Assembly (NCBI RefSeq): GCF_004379255.2
Contig: NC_056040.1
Location: forward strand, 7,420,257-7,484,256
Origin: Salvia splendens
Taxonomy: Eukaryota > Streptophyta > Magnoliopsida > Lamiales > Lamiaceae
DNA: 64,000 nucleotides
Direction of reading: 5' to 3'
Shown: piece after piece, positions 1-11,728 of the stretch
Layout of the letters: each line of letters opens with the position of its first letter
Numbering within the stretch: position 1 is the stretch's first letter
The notes under the pieces: generated by a model
Databases searched by the model: none
Seen by the model: only the letters and a program-made list of their open reading frames with translations
What the model was told of the DNA's origin: nothing
Position numbers and translations under genes: made by a program

Positions 1-2610
1 CTTGACGATTCCGGTTGCTCCTGAGCCCGTTCTCGTCTTGACGTTTCCGGCTGTTCCGGAGTTCGTTGTTGACTGGGAGTAGGATTTTGAACAAGGGAAC
101 CAGAGGTTTGATCTGGAGTGCGAGCATCTGTTGGCACGATATGCCGAAGGAATCTTTCTATGGAGGGGCGCCGAGAAAGAACAATGTTGTACCGAGAAGC
201 CCAGCGCCGCAATGATTTCACAACTTGTTGGCAAGCCGAGCTCTCCAGCGCATTGTTCCTCCGGAGTACATGATATTCCTCCCACAGTTCGTCAACTTGA
301 CTCTGAACATCTGATATGGTCACTCCCCCGCGCACACGGATGTAATCCTCGTACGCAGTCCTCTCAGCAATGGTCGTATTCAGCTCGGCCTCCAGATCAT
401 TCTTATCGGACTCTAAGTCCTTATTATCGGCCTCCAGCTTCACTAAACGAGCCAGAAGCTCGTCATTCTTCGTCTGATCGGCTATAGCTCTTTTCTCAGC
501 TTCGTCTAAAGCCGAAGAGTACAGCCGTTTCCAGTGAAGTATCTCCATCTCCTTGAGTACAAAGCAGCTATATTAGTTCGGCAGCTGTACCGAGCAGATA
601 GTAAAATACAACAGGAATAAAGGCGAGTACGAAAAGCTATACGAAGACAAGTGTAGAGAATTTTTTATCCACAAGGAAAATTTTTTACACTAGGAGGGCT
701 TCAAGGCCATTTTTACAAGGAAGAAAACTAGACTAAGAGAAGGGAGACGAAATCATACTCCGCCAGCTTCGTCTCCGGCTCCTCGGTCTGGTTCAGCTCC
801 TTTTTCCTGAGCTACCTCAGCCTCGGCCTCGCATCCTGCCGGCCTCGCCTCCGCCTCCTGATCGGCTTCCTTCTCCGGATGCCCGGCCCGCTCGACTTCG
901 GCCTCCGGCTCCAGCGGCTCGGCCTCACCCTCTCCGTTGTAAGTCGAAGCGGGTGAAACGGGTCCCACGGAGGCAAAGATAGCCTCCAGGTTCTCGTCCC
1001 GATCAGCTCGACAACTCCGGACTCGGTCTGCAGAAAGCAGGACCGAGGATGAAGCGAGCTCCTCAAGGAGCGGCAGATTCTGAAGCCGAGCTGCTATCTC
1101 TCGGCTGTACAGAGGCAGCACGACGTCGGCCCCCTGCTCGCCCTTATCGGTAATTAGCCTTACCAGACTACCGACAAAAGCCGAGAACTGGCTGCTCAAA
1201 AAGGGTTTCTCCGTGTAAACACGGAGAGCCTCCCCCTGGGCAGCCACGGCGGCAGCATCCCTCCGTTTCGTCTGCTCTCGCTGGATGACGAGCTGGTTTT
1301 TGGCAAACTGAGCTTCATCCTGGGCCGAAATCCTAGCAGCTCTGGCCTTCTCAAAGTTAGCCTCAGCCTGTTCGGCCCGATGACAAGCAGCCGCCAACTT
1401 CCTCTGCATCTCAGCATAGTCATTGGACGCTTTGGAGAGTTCGACGGCGACGAGCTTGGAGAGCATATCGTTCCTCTGAAAATGGATAAAGAAAAAAGTC
1501 AACAAAGGGGCCACAAAAAATACAGGAAAAAAGCAAGGCCATAAAATCAAGAAGAGAATTCACCTCGGCGAAGTCCGTGGGCCATAAAAACGGCTCACAG
1601 ATATGTTCCGAAGGAGGCGCCAAGACCACGTCTTTCTCTGGCGCTCTCGGGGGCTTCTGGGCCTTCCCCTTCCCCTTTGCCGAAGTCGACTCCGGCTCCT
1701 TCGGATCCGAAGAGGTTTTTTGCCTTTTCGGAGTCCTCTCGGCATCAGACGCCGAGCTGGTGGTTTTCGGCCTCTCCGGCTCCTTGGACTCCGAAGATTT
1801 GCGGCTAGCCTTATTCAGCATGTACACTGCCGAAAAGCAAGGAAACAAGGTTAGTTTTCGCTGCTAAAGCAGTAAAGCATAAAAAAGAAATCCTCACCCT
1901 CAGTTTCTTCGTCCGAAGACGAGATATTGAACACGAGGTCGCCCTTGACGAGCTCAGTTTCCGAGTATTGTTTCCTAATCATAGGAATCTTATTGAGCTC
2001 GCCCTCGAGCTCGGCCAACGGTTCTAACCGAGGATGAGGAATCACGGACTTCGGCCCTCTCCAGGGAAAGCCCGGAGCCGCTGTCCTATTATAAAAAAAG
2101 AAGCGGTTTTGCCATTTCGGCCACTTGGTTTTGCAGAATGCCCTAAAAGGCTGTAAGGGGATCAAGTAAAACCAAGATCCCTTCCTTTTAAATTGGAAAA
2201 AATTAAGGATTGCCCGCAGAGACAGATCCTTATCTAGCCTACGGAGTTCGGCAGCAAAAGCCGACAAGTGCCTCCAAGAATTCGGAGTCACCTGACCTAA
2301 AGGGAGTTGAAAAAAATCAAGAAGCTCTACAAAAGGTGGGGGAAGAGGGAAACGAAGCCCGCATTCTAAGCAGGCTTCGTAAACGGTGGCATAACCCTCC
2401 GGCGGGTCGTTAGCCCTATGATCATCGTCGGGAACCACCGCCTTCCCCCCGGGAAGAAGAGTATTTTTCGTGTAGAGATATCACGGTGTCCTTACTCAAG
2501 ACGCTGTGAAAGTATTCTACAGTCTTCTCTCCGGACTCTTTCCGGCTAGAAGACCCCTTGCCCCCTTTCCTACCGCTACCTAACTCGGAAGAAGAAGAAG
2601 AAGAAGACAT
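1..2610 (-). pseudogene. Antisense retrotransposon gene, Transposase_28-like, four exons, one frameshift
   Basis: Start ATG is at 2610, followed by a serine run coded by a GAA-type microsatellite on the + strand. Exons: 2610-1898, 1826-1564, 1475-759 and 551 to beyond position 1, all with GT-AG introns and matching phases. Exon 1 carries the conserved block with VVPDDDHRANDPPEGY, LECGLRFPLPPP and WPKWQNRFFFY. Exon 2 is basic and low-complexity; exons 3 and 4 are heptad-like, Glu/Ala-rich coiled coil. Exon 1 has one frameshift near 2460-2466 (one extra or two missing bases), so this copy is probably dead; everything after it is open. The stop at 753 lies in the third intron, not the coding path. 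A possible antisense TATA-like motif lies near 2740-2752. The protein's function is unknown to me. Confidence 0.6.
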
Positions 2611-2949
2611 GGTTCTTACTCTTTGCAAAATCTGAAGAAATTCTGAAGAAATTCTTGAAAGCGGAAGGAAATTTTTACGCAAAGGAGATAGAGTGCAGAA
2701 GAAGCAGTCGCAAAAGTGCTTCAATGATGAAGAAAGGAGGTATTTATCAGATTCGGCGAAGATTTCAAAATCGTCGCACCGTTTCGAATCCCACCTTTTC
2801 GGGATTCAACGGCCGGATTTTACTGTCGCATTTAATGCAGTCACGTGCAAGGCACGTCCCCTGACGTCAGCCTCCCCCGTACCTTTATCCAGAATGCCGA
2901 AGTGACTCGCTTCGCCGAAGTGATTCACTTCGTCTTTCGGGGGGGGTAG

Positions 2950-3660
2950 TGATGGGGTACGGACTAAACAAGCCCAACAGCAGTGACGGCCCATCAGCCC
3001 AAGGAAGAGTATGAGTTCGGCATTACCAAAGAGTTCGGCCTCAGCCTACAACTCGGTAAAAGCCAACCAACCATCACGCTCTCAGGTCGGCATCAAGCTC
3101 TACTCTCAGATCGGCAACCAAAGCAGTTCGGTCTCAGTAAGAGTTCGGCCTCAGCCTACAGCTCGGCAAAAGCCAACCAATCAAGCTCTGCTCTCAGGTC
3201 GGCATCAAGCTCTACTCTCAGATCGGCAACCAAAGCAGTTCGGTCTCAGTATTCGACCGAACAAGGAGTTAGTGGACCCATTCAGGATTTCCACAACTTC
3301 CAACACACCCACTACCACGTGGTGTCAGCTCAGGCCACGATCGTAGGCCATGACCTACGCTACATGCAGGACCTCCACGACATCCACAACCATCATTAGT
3401 GGTGATGCAAGCCACGATCTTAGTTCAATGTATAAATAGAACTTAGATCAGATAGAAAAAGGTTAAGCTCTCTAGAGATAAAATATCATATAGCAAGTCT
3501 GTATTGTAAGCTGTAGAAAAACAGATCAAGCAATACAACTCTGCCCTCTTTTCTTCCCGTGGACGTAGATTTACCTCAGTAAATCGAACCACGTAAATTC
3601 TCTGTGTCGTGATCTGCATTCTCCAGCATTTACTAACATCAGAAATTCGCCCATCCATCA
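2950..3660 (+). repeat. 3' LTR, 711 bp
   Basis: The segment starts TGATGG and ends CCATCA, a perfect short inverted terminal repeat of the TG...CA type. It follows a polypurine tract. A TATA box (TATAAATA) sits at 3431-3438, with U3 to its left and R/U5 to its right, fixing the + orientation. The five bases after it (3661-3665, CATTG) are the candidate target duplication; the partner is outside the window. Confidence 0.8.
3031..3250 (+). repeat. Tandem repeat inside LTR U3, two 110-112 bp units
   Basis: Two near-identical units start at 3031 and 3141, each opening with GAGTTCGGCCTCAGCCTACA. They differ by a 2-bp length change and a few substitutions. Tandem duplication in U3, upstream of the TATA box, is common in LTR promoters and may change enhancer dosage. 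Confidence 0.85.
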
Positions 3661-4236
3661 CATTGGGATAAAAAAAATATGAAAAACATTATCCTTTTTG
3701 GTGTTAAAGAGCTCTAAATTATATTCTAATTATACGCATATTTATTTTGTACGTATTAATTAAAAAACTGAAAAATAACAATTTTCGTTTTTGTAGTAAA
3801 AGAATGTATCTGATCTCAAATTCAACGTTGTTATTCAAAGAATTCTTGAATCCCCTGTTTTCTTGTGTCATTCCAAGATTTCTTGATTTTTAGCTTTTGT
3901 GAATTTTCCTTTCTCACTTGACTTTCATTACTAGCAATGCTTTGACTTAGCATATTTTTGCAATTCTGTCGATCACCAACAATATTCAGTATATTGAAGA
4001 AGATATTTTCACTTGATGGTGTGAAAGTTTGAAACGAAGGCCTTTACCGTTGGAGTGAGGTCTTTGTAATTTACAGTAGACGGTGAAATTATAATTTAAA
4101 TCTAATTAATCATAAGGTCGCGATCCCTCATTTCACAAAGCATCTTTATTTTGAAGCAAATATATTACTCTAATCACCACACTAGGTTTGAGATTTAATG
4201 AGCAATTATATCAAATTTACAGATCAATTATTACTG
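3661..4236. other. Spacer, no gene seen
   Basis: AT-rich sequence between the LTR and the foldback element. No long ORF, RNA gene or clear repeat recognised. Confidence 0.5.
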
Positions 4237-5089
4237 GGGAACATCATTTTTGGTCCACGAACTTTGCCAAAGTATCATTTTAGGTCTGTGAACTTTGAAA
4301 ATATCATTTTAGGTCCGTGAACTTTGAGTTAGTATCATTTGAGGTACTTTTTACTATTTCCAAGTTTTTTTGGACGAAAATACCCTCGATACCTTAAAGT
4401 GTATATATTTTTAATAAATTTATCATATACTCATATTTTTTTTATAAATATCTTTATAATATATTTTTGACAAATTTTCTAAATATAATTTTACCTTAAA
4501 TATTATCACTTAATTTTGTGACATGCAAGTAAAATTGCTTCTTCAATTTTTATATTAATTTTTTTTAAATTAAATAAAAAACTTTCTTTAATAATAAAAA
4601 ATTGAATAAAGATCTTTTTATAAATATCTTTACAATATATTTTTGACAAATTTTCTAAATATAATTTGACCTTCAATATTATCATTTAATTTTATGACAT
4701 GCAAGAAAATATCTTTATTCAATTTTTTATTATTAAAGAAAAGTTCTTTATTCAATTTAAAAAAAAATTAATATAAAAAATTGAAGAAGCAATTTTACTT
4801 GTATGTCACAAAATTAAGTGATAATATTTAATGTCAAATTATATTTAGAAAATTTGTCAAAAATATATTGTAAAGATATTTATAAAAAAATATGAGTATA
4901 TGATAAATTTATTAAAAATATATACAATTTAAGGTATTGAGGGTATTTTCGTCCAAAAAAACTTAGAAATAGTAAAAAGTACATCAAATGATACTAATTC
5001 AAAGTTCACGGACCTAAAATGATATTTTCAAAGTTTACGGACCTAAAATGATACTTTGGCAAAGTTCGTGGACCAAAAATGATGTTCCC
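4237..5089. mobile_element. Long-inverted-repeat foldback element (MULE-like MITE?), 853 bp
   Basis: The left end (GGGAACATCATTTTTGGTCC) is matched by its inverted copy at 5070-5089, and the two arms of roughly 370-400 bp are near-perfect complements. Each arm tip holds three or four short tandem units of the type TATCATTTTAGGTCCGTGAA. The loop (about 4612-4712) holds a further direct copy of an arm segment: 4619-4706 matches 4441-4528. No coding capacity. Long inverted arms and GG ends suggest a Mutator-like non-autonomous element, but I could not find an exact 8-9 bp target duplication, so the superfamily is uncertain. Confidence 0.7.
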
Positions 5090-6428
5090 ACATTATTATT
5101 ATTATTAAGTCCTTTACTTCCAACACAATTGTGCCTTTGATTTTTTAAGACTAAACTTACCCACATCGAAGATATAACACAAGTAGTGAATGAAATAATT
5201 TACAGCCCACTTCTACACTCTTTATACTTTCAATGCCCTATAAAATACATTTTTCATGTCCAATAAAAACATGTCAAATGTCAAAAAAGCGATTGGTTAT
5301 TCAACTCTGGTTACAACCAAAGTAAGAAACTTTGGTGTAACACTCACTTTATAATGTACTACTACTACTATGCTATTTCAGTAATATTTCTTTTATGAAA
5401 GGCTTTAAAATTGAAGAAAGGTGTGTTAGAGAGAGAGAGAGAGAGAGAGAGAGCAGTGAATTAGTGCCTAAAAATGAATATCTCCTTTTAACTTTATCAG
5501 CAGTGCAATTCACACGCGTCCCCTTTCCTCTTCCTTCTCCGCTGCCGTTTCACCATTCCGCCACATCGCCTCTCCACAGTCCACGCAGAGCTCCGATTTC
5601 CAAAATATTCTGGTTAAGCGATGAGGTTCGGGTAGTCTATTTTCACAAATTTCCGCCCAAACTCTAAGATCTGAGAAGGTTCGATTTTTTTAGACTTCTT
5701 CTTCACACTGACGTTGCTGCTTGCAATTGATGACTTGCTTCTATGTTATGTGCTGAAAAGGCTAGGTTTTGGCTGATTTCACATTGTTGCTTTTGCTAGT
5801 TAATTTTATTGTCCAAACTTTGAACTTGGTTATTTAAGTTATTTTTAATAATACATGTTTCCGGAACTACTTTTTGGTAAAATAATGAACTGCAATTTAT
5901 TCATTACATTCGGTTCATCGATGACTAGATTTTTAGTTTATTCAGTGCAACAGGTAAGTAGGAATGCATTTATCACATCACATTTGGACACAATTTGTCA
6001 ATGTAGTTTCATAAAATTCAAAACAGCTATAAATATAGAAGAAGTAACAGAAATACCTGACACTCTTCCAGATACCCGAGCCAAACTACCCAACATTTCC
6101 ATTAATGGGTTGGAGCTAGGCTAATATTCTTGTGCATTATAAACAGAGTCAAAATTTGATCCCCCTCTATCTCCAGAGAAATATTAAAACTATATTGTAT
6201 GGTGTTTATGTTTATCCTATGCTGTAGACAATGGATGAAGTAATTTACATTTATATGGACAATGTTCTTCTTGCCATTACGTGTGGCACACTGACCACAT
6301 TTCCTTCACTGATTATCTCATTAAATGAAGTTTGTTCTTTTGCAACCTTTTGCATGTATTTAGATAAGGATTGGGATCATGACAAGGAGTGCTGCATCCT
6401 AAAATATTGGAGAGGTTGTTCATCACTC
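5090..6428 (+). promoter_or_regulatory. Promoter and 5' leader region of the shaggy-like kinase gene
   Basis: This stretch holds a (GA)n tract at about 5429-5453, a CT-rich leader-like segment around 5515-5600 and an AT-rich remainder. In plants a GA/CT tract followed by a CT-rich leader is typical near a transcription start, so the start is probably close to 5400-5550, with one or more 5' UTR introns before the ATG at 6429. Transcript ends cannot be fixed from sequence. Confidence 0.45.
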
Positions 6429-9400
6429 ATGGAATCTGCTGGCCTAGGACATGGAGGAGCTCGAAGTTCAAGATGTGCTAATAATGGCTCCAAAGTATCT
6501 TCTAGTTCAGTTGACTGGCTGGGAAGAGAAATGCTTGAAATGAGACTGAGGGATCGAGTGGACCCTGATGATGATAGGGTAAGTGTGTGGCATCTTCATT
6601 GCCAACACTTATTGATTTGTTTAGCCTTGTGTTTGTACTTTTAGTAGCTTAACCTTGATTACCTGCTTCGGTATCTAGTTTGTTTTAAAACTCATGACAT
6701 ATATCCCTTGTTAAGCAGGACAGTGAACCTGATGTAATTGATGGTGTGGGTGCTGAAACAGGGCATGTGATAAGGACCACCATTGGTGGCCGGAATGGTC
6801 AATCCAAGCAGGTTGGTTGAAATTACTTTTAGAAGTATCACATTAGGTGCTGAATATAATCCTAGAAGATAATGATGGATTATTTGGGTTGACAGGTGGT
6901 AAGCTACATAGCAGAACACGTTGTTGGAACTGGTTCATTTGGGGTGGTCTTTCAAGTATGCCATTTTGCAATAATTCTGAATATTAAGTCTGCAGTGTTT
7001 GTGTCATGATACTATGGCCTATGCTTCAGTGTCATGTCTTAGTTGGAACTGTTTTTGACAGGCAAAATGCAGAGAGACTGGAGAAATAGTTGCTATCAAG
7101 AAGGTTCTTCAGGACAAACGCTACAAAAATAGAGAGTTGCAGATTATGCAAATGTTGGACCATCCCAATATTGTAGCTCTAAAACATTCGTTTTTTGCCA
7201 AATCTGAGAAGGAAGAGCTTTACCTAAATCTCGTTTTGGAATATGTACCTGAAACTGTTAACCGGATTGCACGACAGTACATCAGGATGAACCAGAGAAT
7301 GCCTTTGATATACGTCAAACTTTACACATATCAGGCATGCAGAAACTATTTGTATTGTGCATTTTTGTGTTTGATTTTATTCCGTTCACTTGGGATATTG
7401 ATTTAACTTTTTAGGATCTCTTTGTCACAAGCTCTATCTCTTTCTGCAGATATGTCGAGCCCTTGCCTACATACATAATTGCATTGGCATTTGTCACCGT
7501 GATATCAAGCCTCAAAATTTACTTGTAAGTATATTCCTTATGGATGACGGGTTGATTATAGCCCTACCACCTTCATTTACGAACAAATTATCAGATTGTT
7601 TCTTCAATAATATCCCAGGTTATTAAATATGCTTTTTCGTTAACTGGGACTGTTTTCGAATACAATAACCTTTCTGGAACATTCCCTATGTGCATAAATA
7701 TTTCTTTAGTTGTGGTCTTATCCATGGTTAGGCAGTTATCTTTATGATTAGAAGATTGAAAATAAGAACATGCAAGATATTAATGATTTAGATGACTTTA
7801 AGTTAAAAGACAATAAAGGTTAGGTACTTGTTTGCCAAAAGTCTGGTCAAAATTGCAAATTGGGTTAAAGTTCGTGATTTAAGTAATATATCAATTATCC
7901 CTATAGATAGAGTTGTATTGATAATGTTGGTTTCAATAGTTTTGTTTCTCATTCATCACATCGTAATTTACACAATTATATTAAAATAGTATAAGAACTG
8001 TGCAAGTGCTTTGAATATCAATTTTAATTAAGATCACCATAAGGTGGTCTAAGTCGAGCTCCATCTTAATTAGCTAACCCACTTTTGTCAAAGCAGTGTC
8101 CATTATCCATGATTGTCATGCGTAATGGGATTCTGGATGCACTATAACCATTAAATATGATGTCAAAGATAATTTATTTTGATGTGGATCAAACGGTCAA
8201 CTCTAAGTTAAACTTTGTTTTCTTTTATGTTCCTTATAGTTGAAAATGCAGTGCTGGGAGTTGATGAAGATTATGAGAAACTAAAAATGTAAATAAGTCT
8301 TACCTTATTTATTAATGTAGAAGCAAGCATGGCTTGTTTCCGAGATAATTAATTACTACTGATTTACAATGTAGAGTCTCGTGACTCCTTTGGTTATGGA
8401 ATGTGAGCTGTATATTCCATATGATTCCATATATCTATAGGACAGGTTTACTCGGGTTCTCTTATATGTAAATGAGTAACTATAAGTTGAGATGTGATCT
8501 GATGTGTTAATAATAGCCCCTTGGTCTTGAAAAGAAAAACGATTTACACACCTTTCATATGTTTTGGTGACTGTCAACTCAATTGATCAATAGTGTTTTC
8601 TTCAAGAAGCTGAAACTTTTACTGTTTATTTTCAGGTGAATCCGCATACGCATCAACTAAAACTTTGTGACTTTGGAAGTGCCAAAGTTCTGGTAAGCTT
8701 TTGTGCAACATCAGTAAAAAGCTATAGTGTGTTATTGTTCATTCCTTTGATCTGCTCATCAGGTTAAAGGAGAACCAAATGTTTCCTATATATGTTCAAG
8801 ATATTACCGTGCTCCTGAACTCATTTTTGGCGCCACTGAATATACAACTGCAATCGATATATGGTCAACTGGTTGTGTTATGGCTGAACTACTTCTTGGG
8901 CAGGTTATACAATTTTGGATAGTTCTTTTCCAAAATTTTGTGTTTCTACAGATGCTCATTAGATATCTCTCTGATAATTAATTCTCAGCCTTTATTTCCT
9001 GGAGAGAGTGGAGTTGATCAACTTGTTGAAGTAATTAAGGTAATACAAGTCCTGCTAGAGGTTAAAAGTGAATATTTTGTGTCAGGTTCTTGTAATGGTA
9101 TATGTAGTAGCATACATGGCAAATGGCTCTATGTTAATTTTGATTTGTAACCTTTAATCTAATTGACCAGAGATGCAAAGACAAATTATGTATTTCCAAA
9201 CTAGACATCTTTGCTTCAATTGTTTCTTGTAATCTGAATTGTGGTAGGTTTTGGGAACACCTACAAGAGAGGAGATAAAGTGCATGAACCCAAACTACAC
9301 CAAGTTCAAGTTTCCACAGATCAAGCCCCATCCTTGGCATAAGGTATGCAATCTGTCATTGACACATTGTAAAGATAAATCTTCTAAATCTACTCTTTCT

Positions 9401-10517
9401 GTTGAAAACCTAAGTACAGTTCAGTTCATACTTCATACATGCTTGTTCCTTTGGTTACGCCAAACGACTTATGCTTCAAATTTACTTTTTGATGTATTTG
9501 TATATTGCCATGGAAATCTATTGTAGACAGCTCTTAACTTTTGATTGGAAACTTCTTTCTTACTACTTCCCATGTCTCCCTCTGGCGCTTTGAGAGTTTT
9601 TATTTAAATGTAAAACCTATAATTTAATTCAATTTGTTTGTGGGTCACATGACATTATAAATAAACTGCAAAGACTTGCTCCATATTAAGTAATCTGTTT
9701 GTGGCTGCACTTTATTTTTTAAGCATGCTGGTTGAAGCTGCATATGTGAAAATTGAATACCATCTCAATGCTCATTCAACTTTGAAGTACAAATATAGCG
9801 TGGTTATGTGTTGTCGTATCAGGTCTTCCAGAAGCGTCTGCCTCCAGAGGCAGTGGACCTTGTATGTCGGTTTTTCCAGTACTCACCAAATCTAAGATGC
9901 ACAGCTGTAAGTTTCACTTTACCTTCAAACCTGCAGTTTGGAAATCAAAAGTGAATTCACCACTGCCTCTTTTGTGGTGCTGCAGTTGGAAGCTTGTATT
10001 CATCCTTTCTTTGACGAACTGAGGGATCCCAACACTCGACTTCCAAATGGTCGCCCGCTTCCTCCTCTCTTCAATTTTAAACCTCAAGGTAACTTTTTGC
10101 AAAGTAACACAAGTCATAAATAAGTGCATGTTTTGGCTTTGCCTTTTTGAGCTGTTTGTTCAAAATACATGCATACAATGCTGCCATAATGTGGAAGAAT
10201 ACTACTAAGACAGTGAAACCTTGCATTGCAGTAGAATATTTGAGCTTCCAGTTCACTATTTCCTGATCTTATCTAGTTGATTGGATAGTAATTGTTTTCT
10301 CGTCCGTTAATGAAATTTGTAACTCCCATGAGTCCAGTTGAAGCATTTGCTAAATGCTTTCCTCCTTAACACCTTTTCTTCTCATACTTGGCTTGGAATC
10401 ATCATAACACAACTCTTTCCGGTGACAGAGCTTTCTGGTATTCCTCCTGAAACTGTTCACCGCCTCATTCCAGAGCATGCCAGGGGCCAGAACTTGTTCA
10501 TGGCTTTCAACTCATAG
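6429..10517 (+). CDS. SK41-like: Shaggy-related (GSK3-like) protein kinase, clade IV (AtSK41/AtSK42 type)
   Basis: Serine/threonine kinase of the plant GSK3 family. Twelve coding exons: 6429-6578, 6719-6811, 6896-6955, 7062-7334, 7450-7524, 8636-8692, 8763-8903, 8989-9039, 9248-9343, 9823-9906, 9986-10088, 10429-10517, giving 423 aa. Visible motifs: glycine loop VGTGSFG (91-97), catalytic lysine in VAIKK (Lys114), HRD (Asp210), DFG (Asp229) and the activation-loop tyrosine in VSYICSR (Tyr245). The N-terminus ([18 protein letters not shown]) and C-terminal [14 protein letters not shown] match clade IV; the rice clade IV member OsSK41 controls grain size. The fourth intron has a GC donor at 7335. 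Which of SK41/SK42 is the true ortholog is not resolved. Converges with the lyase gene downstream. Confidence 0.93.
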
Positions 10518-11728
10518 TCAGTGTATCCTGCTGCTATCTGCTTTGGTCTTATTGCACCATATTGCTACTTACATTCATGTACTTGTCTGTTAAGTTTCAC
10601 CAACTACTTGTTGAGGGAAAGAGTTTTTTTGGTTTGATGAAACTTGTGCGACAGCAATATGGTCTGCAAACTCTTTGCAACCGCCTGCGTAGCAGTCGGA
10701 CTACATACAAAGAGACTAGAGAATATGTCTATTGTAACAGTGAAAAATGAAGATGCTTATAGGTCTATCAGTTTTGTGTCGCTTGCCTATGTATATGGGT
10801 TGTTTATGTTGCCAAAAGCCCTTCTTATTCGACTGTGGTAATATGTATATTGTAAGTTACCACTCGTTTGTGATACACTCAGATTATTTCCAATTGCCAT
10901 ATGCATTCGTCAACCTTATTTCTGGAGAATAGGAAAATTAAGTTTTTTTTTAAGTGCTAATAGCTCTCTATTTTAGCCTAAAATACAGGCAGGTAACAGT
11001 AGTAGTAGACTCGCATCCTCAGTTTTCCTTTCTTGTTTTTGTTTTATATTCATTTGTTTTGTTTTGAGTTGGGATGGAGAAGATTAAGATATCTTTCAGT
11101 CTTACTAAGAGAATACCAGTAAGCTACACGACTCTTCACTTAATTAAAAGAATAAACTGATGAAATTTGAAGAAGTGAGATCTCTTAAGTCTACATAGAA
11201 TGAAATGGGTGGAATTTGTAGGCACAACCCAACTTTGAGGACTGAATGTGCAAATTAACACTCTGATGTTATGCGCATAATATAGGCTACATGGTAATCA
11301 ATATTCCTCATCAGGTTTAGCACTTGAGAGTTAAGACCTTGATCTTATGTTCTAAATGTCTCGACCTTGAATATAGGTTGATATCACACCGATATACCTG
11401 CACCATAGTTGTCAATCTTTGATATTGCAACATCACACAACCCCATCCAACACTGGTCGTAGTTCGAGTATCACCTGTTATGTTAACTGAAGTGTCAAAG
11501 TACAGAAGGAAATGAACTTTTTCTTCTTTTTGCACAGTCGAATTATTATTACATTTGGAAGTTACATCGTCGGGGACATGTATGATGCTACATTACTAAA
11601 GGCATTGTTGCACTTGGGATTATCTCTTAGTGGCGCATGTATCTGCCGCATGAGTTCAATGGTGCTCCAAAAAGAGATATATAGAACAGATGCTGCTATC
11701 AAAATGCAAGAGCAAGTTACTAAATCGA
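10518..11728. other. Spacer between convergent genes (3' UTRs)
   Basis: Holds the 3' UTR of the kinase gene on + and of the lyase gene on -. Short ORFs here lack codon structure or family similarity. No repeat recognised. Confidence 0.5.

Larger units (their letters stand above)
1..3660 (+). mobile_element. 3' part of a Ty3/gypsy-type LTR retrotransposon (cut by the window edge)
   Basis: A complete LTR lies at 2950-3660, preceded by a G-rich polypurine tract (about 2937-2948), which is what a 3' LTR on the + strand should show. Left of it lies an antisense spliced gene (1-2610) whose protein resembles the plant 'putative gypsy type transposon' family (Pfam Transposase_28, named from memory). 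Tat-lineage gypsy elements are known to carry extra antisense ORFs between pol and the 3' LTR, so this is most likely a Tat-type element whose gag-pol lies beyond the left edge. The region is GC-richer than the rest of the window. No gag or pol motif is visible here, so lineage is inferred. Confidence 0.75.

Noticed and set aside
131..487. 118-codon ORF on the plus strand
   Set aside because: It is the opposite-strand shadow of the coiled-coil exon of the antisense retrotransposon gene.
753..758. Stop codon as the end of the antisense retrotransposon gene
   Set aside because: A GTATGA donor precedes it in phase and the next exon (551-1) is open, so the stop is probably intronic.
10562..10932. 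Three overlapping short ORFs after the kinase stop codon
   Set aside because: They lie in the presumed 3' UTR, overlap in different frames and show no family similarity.
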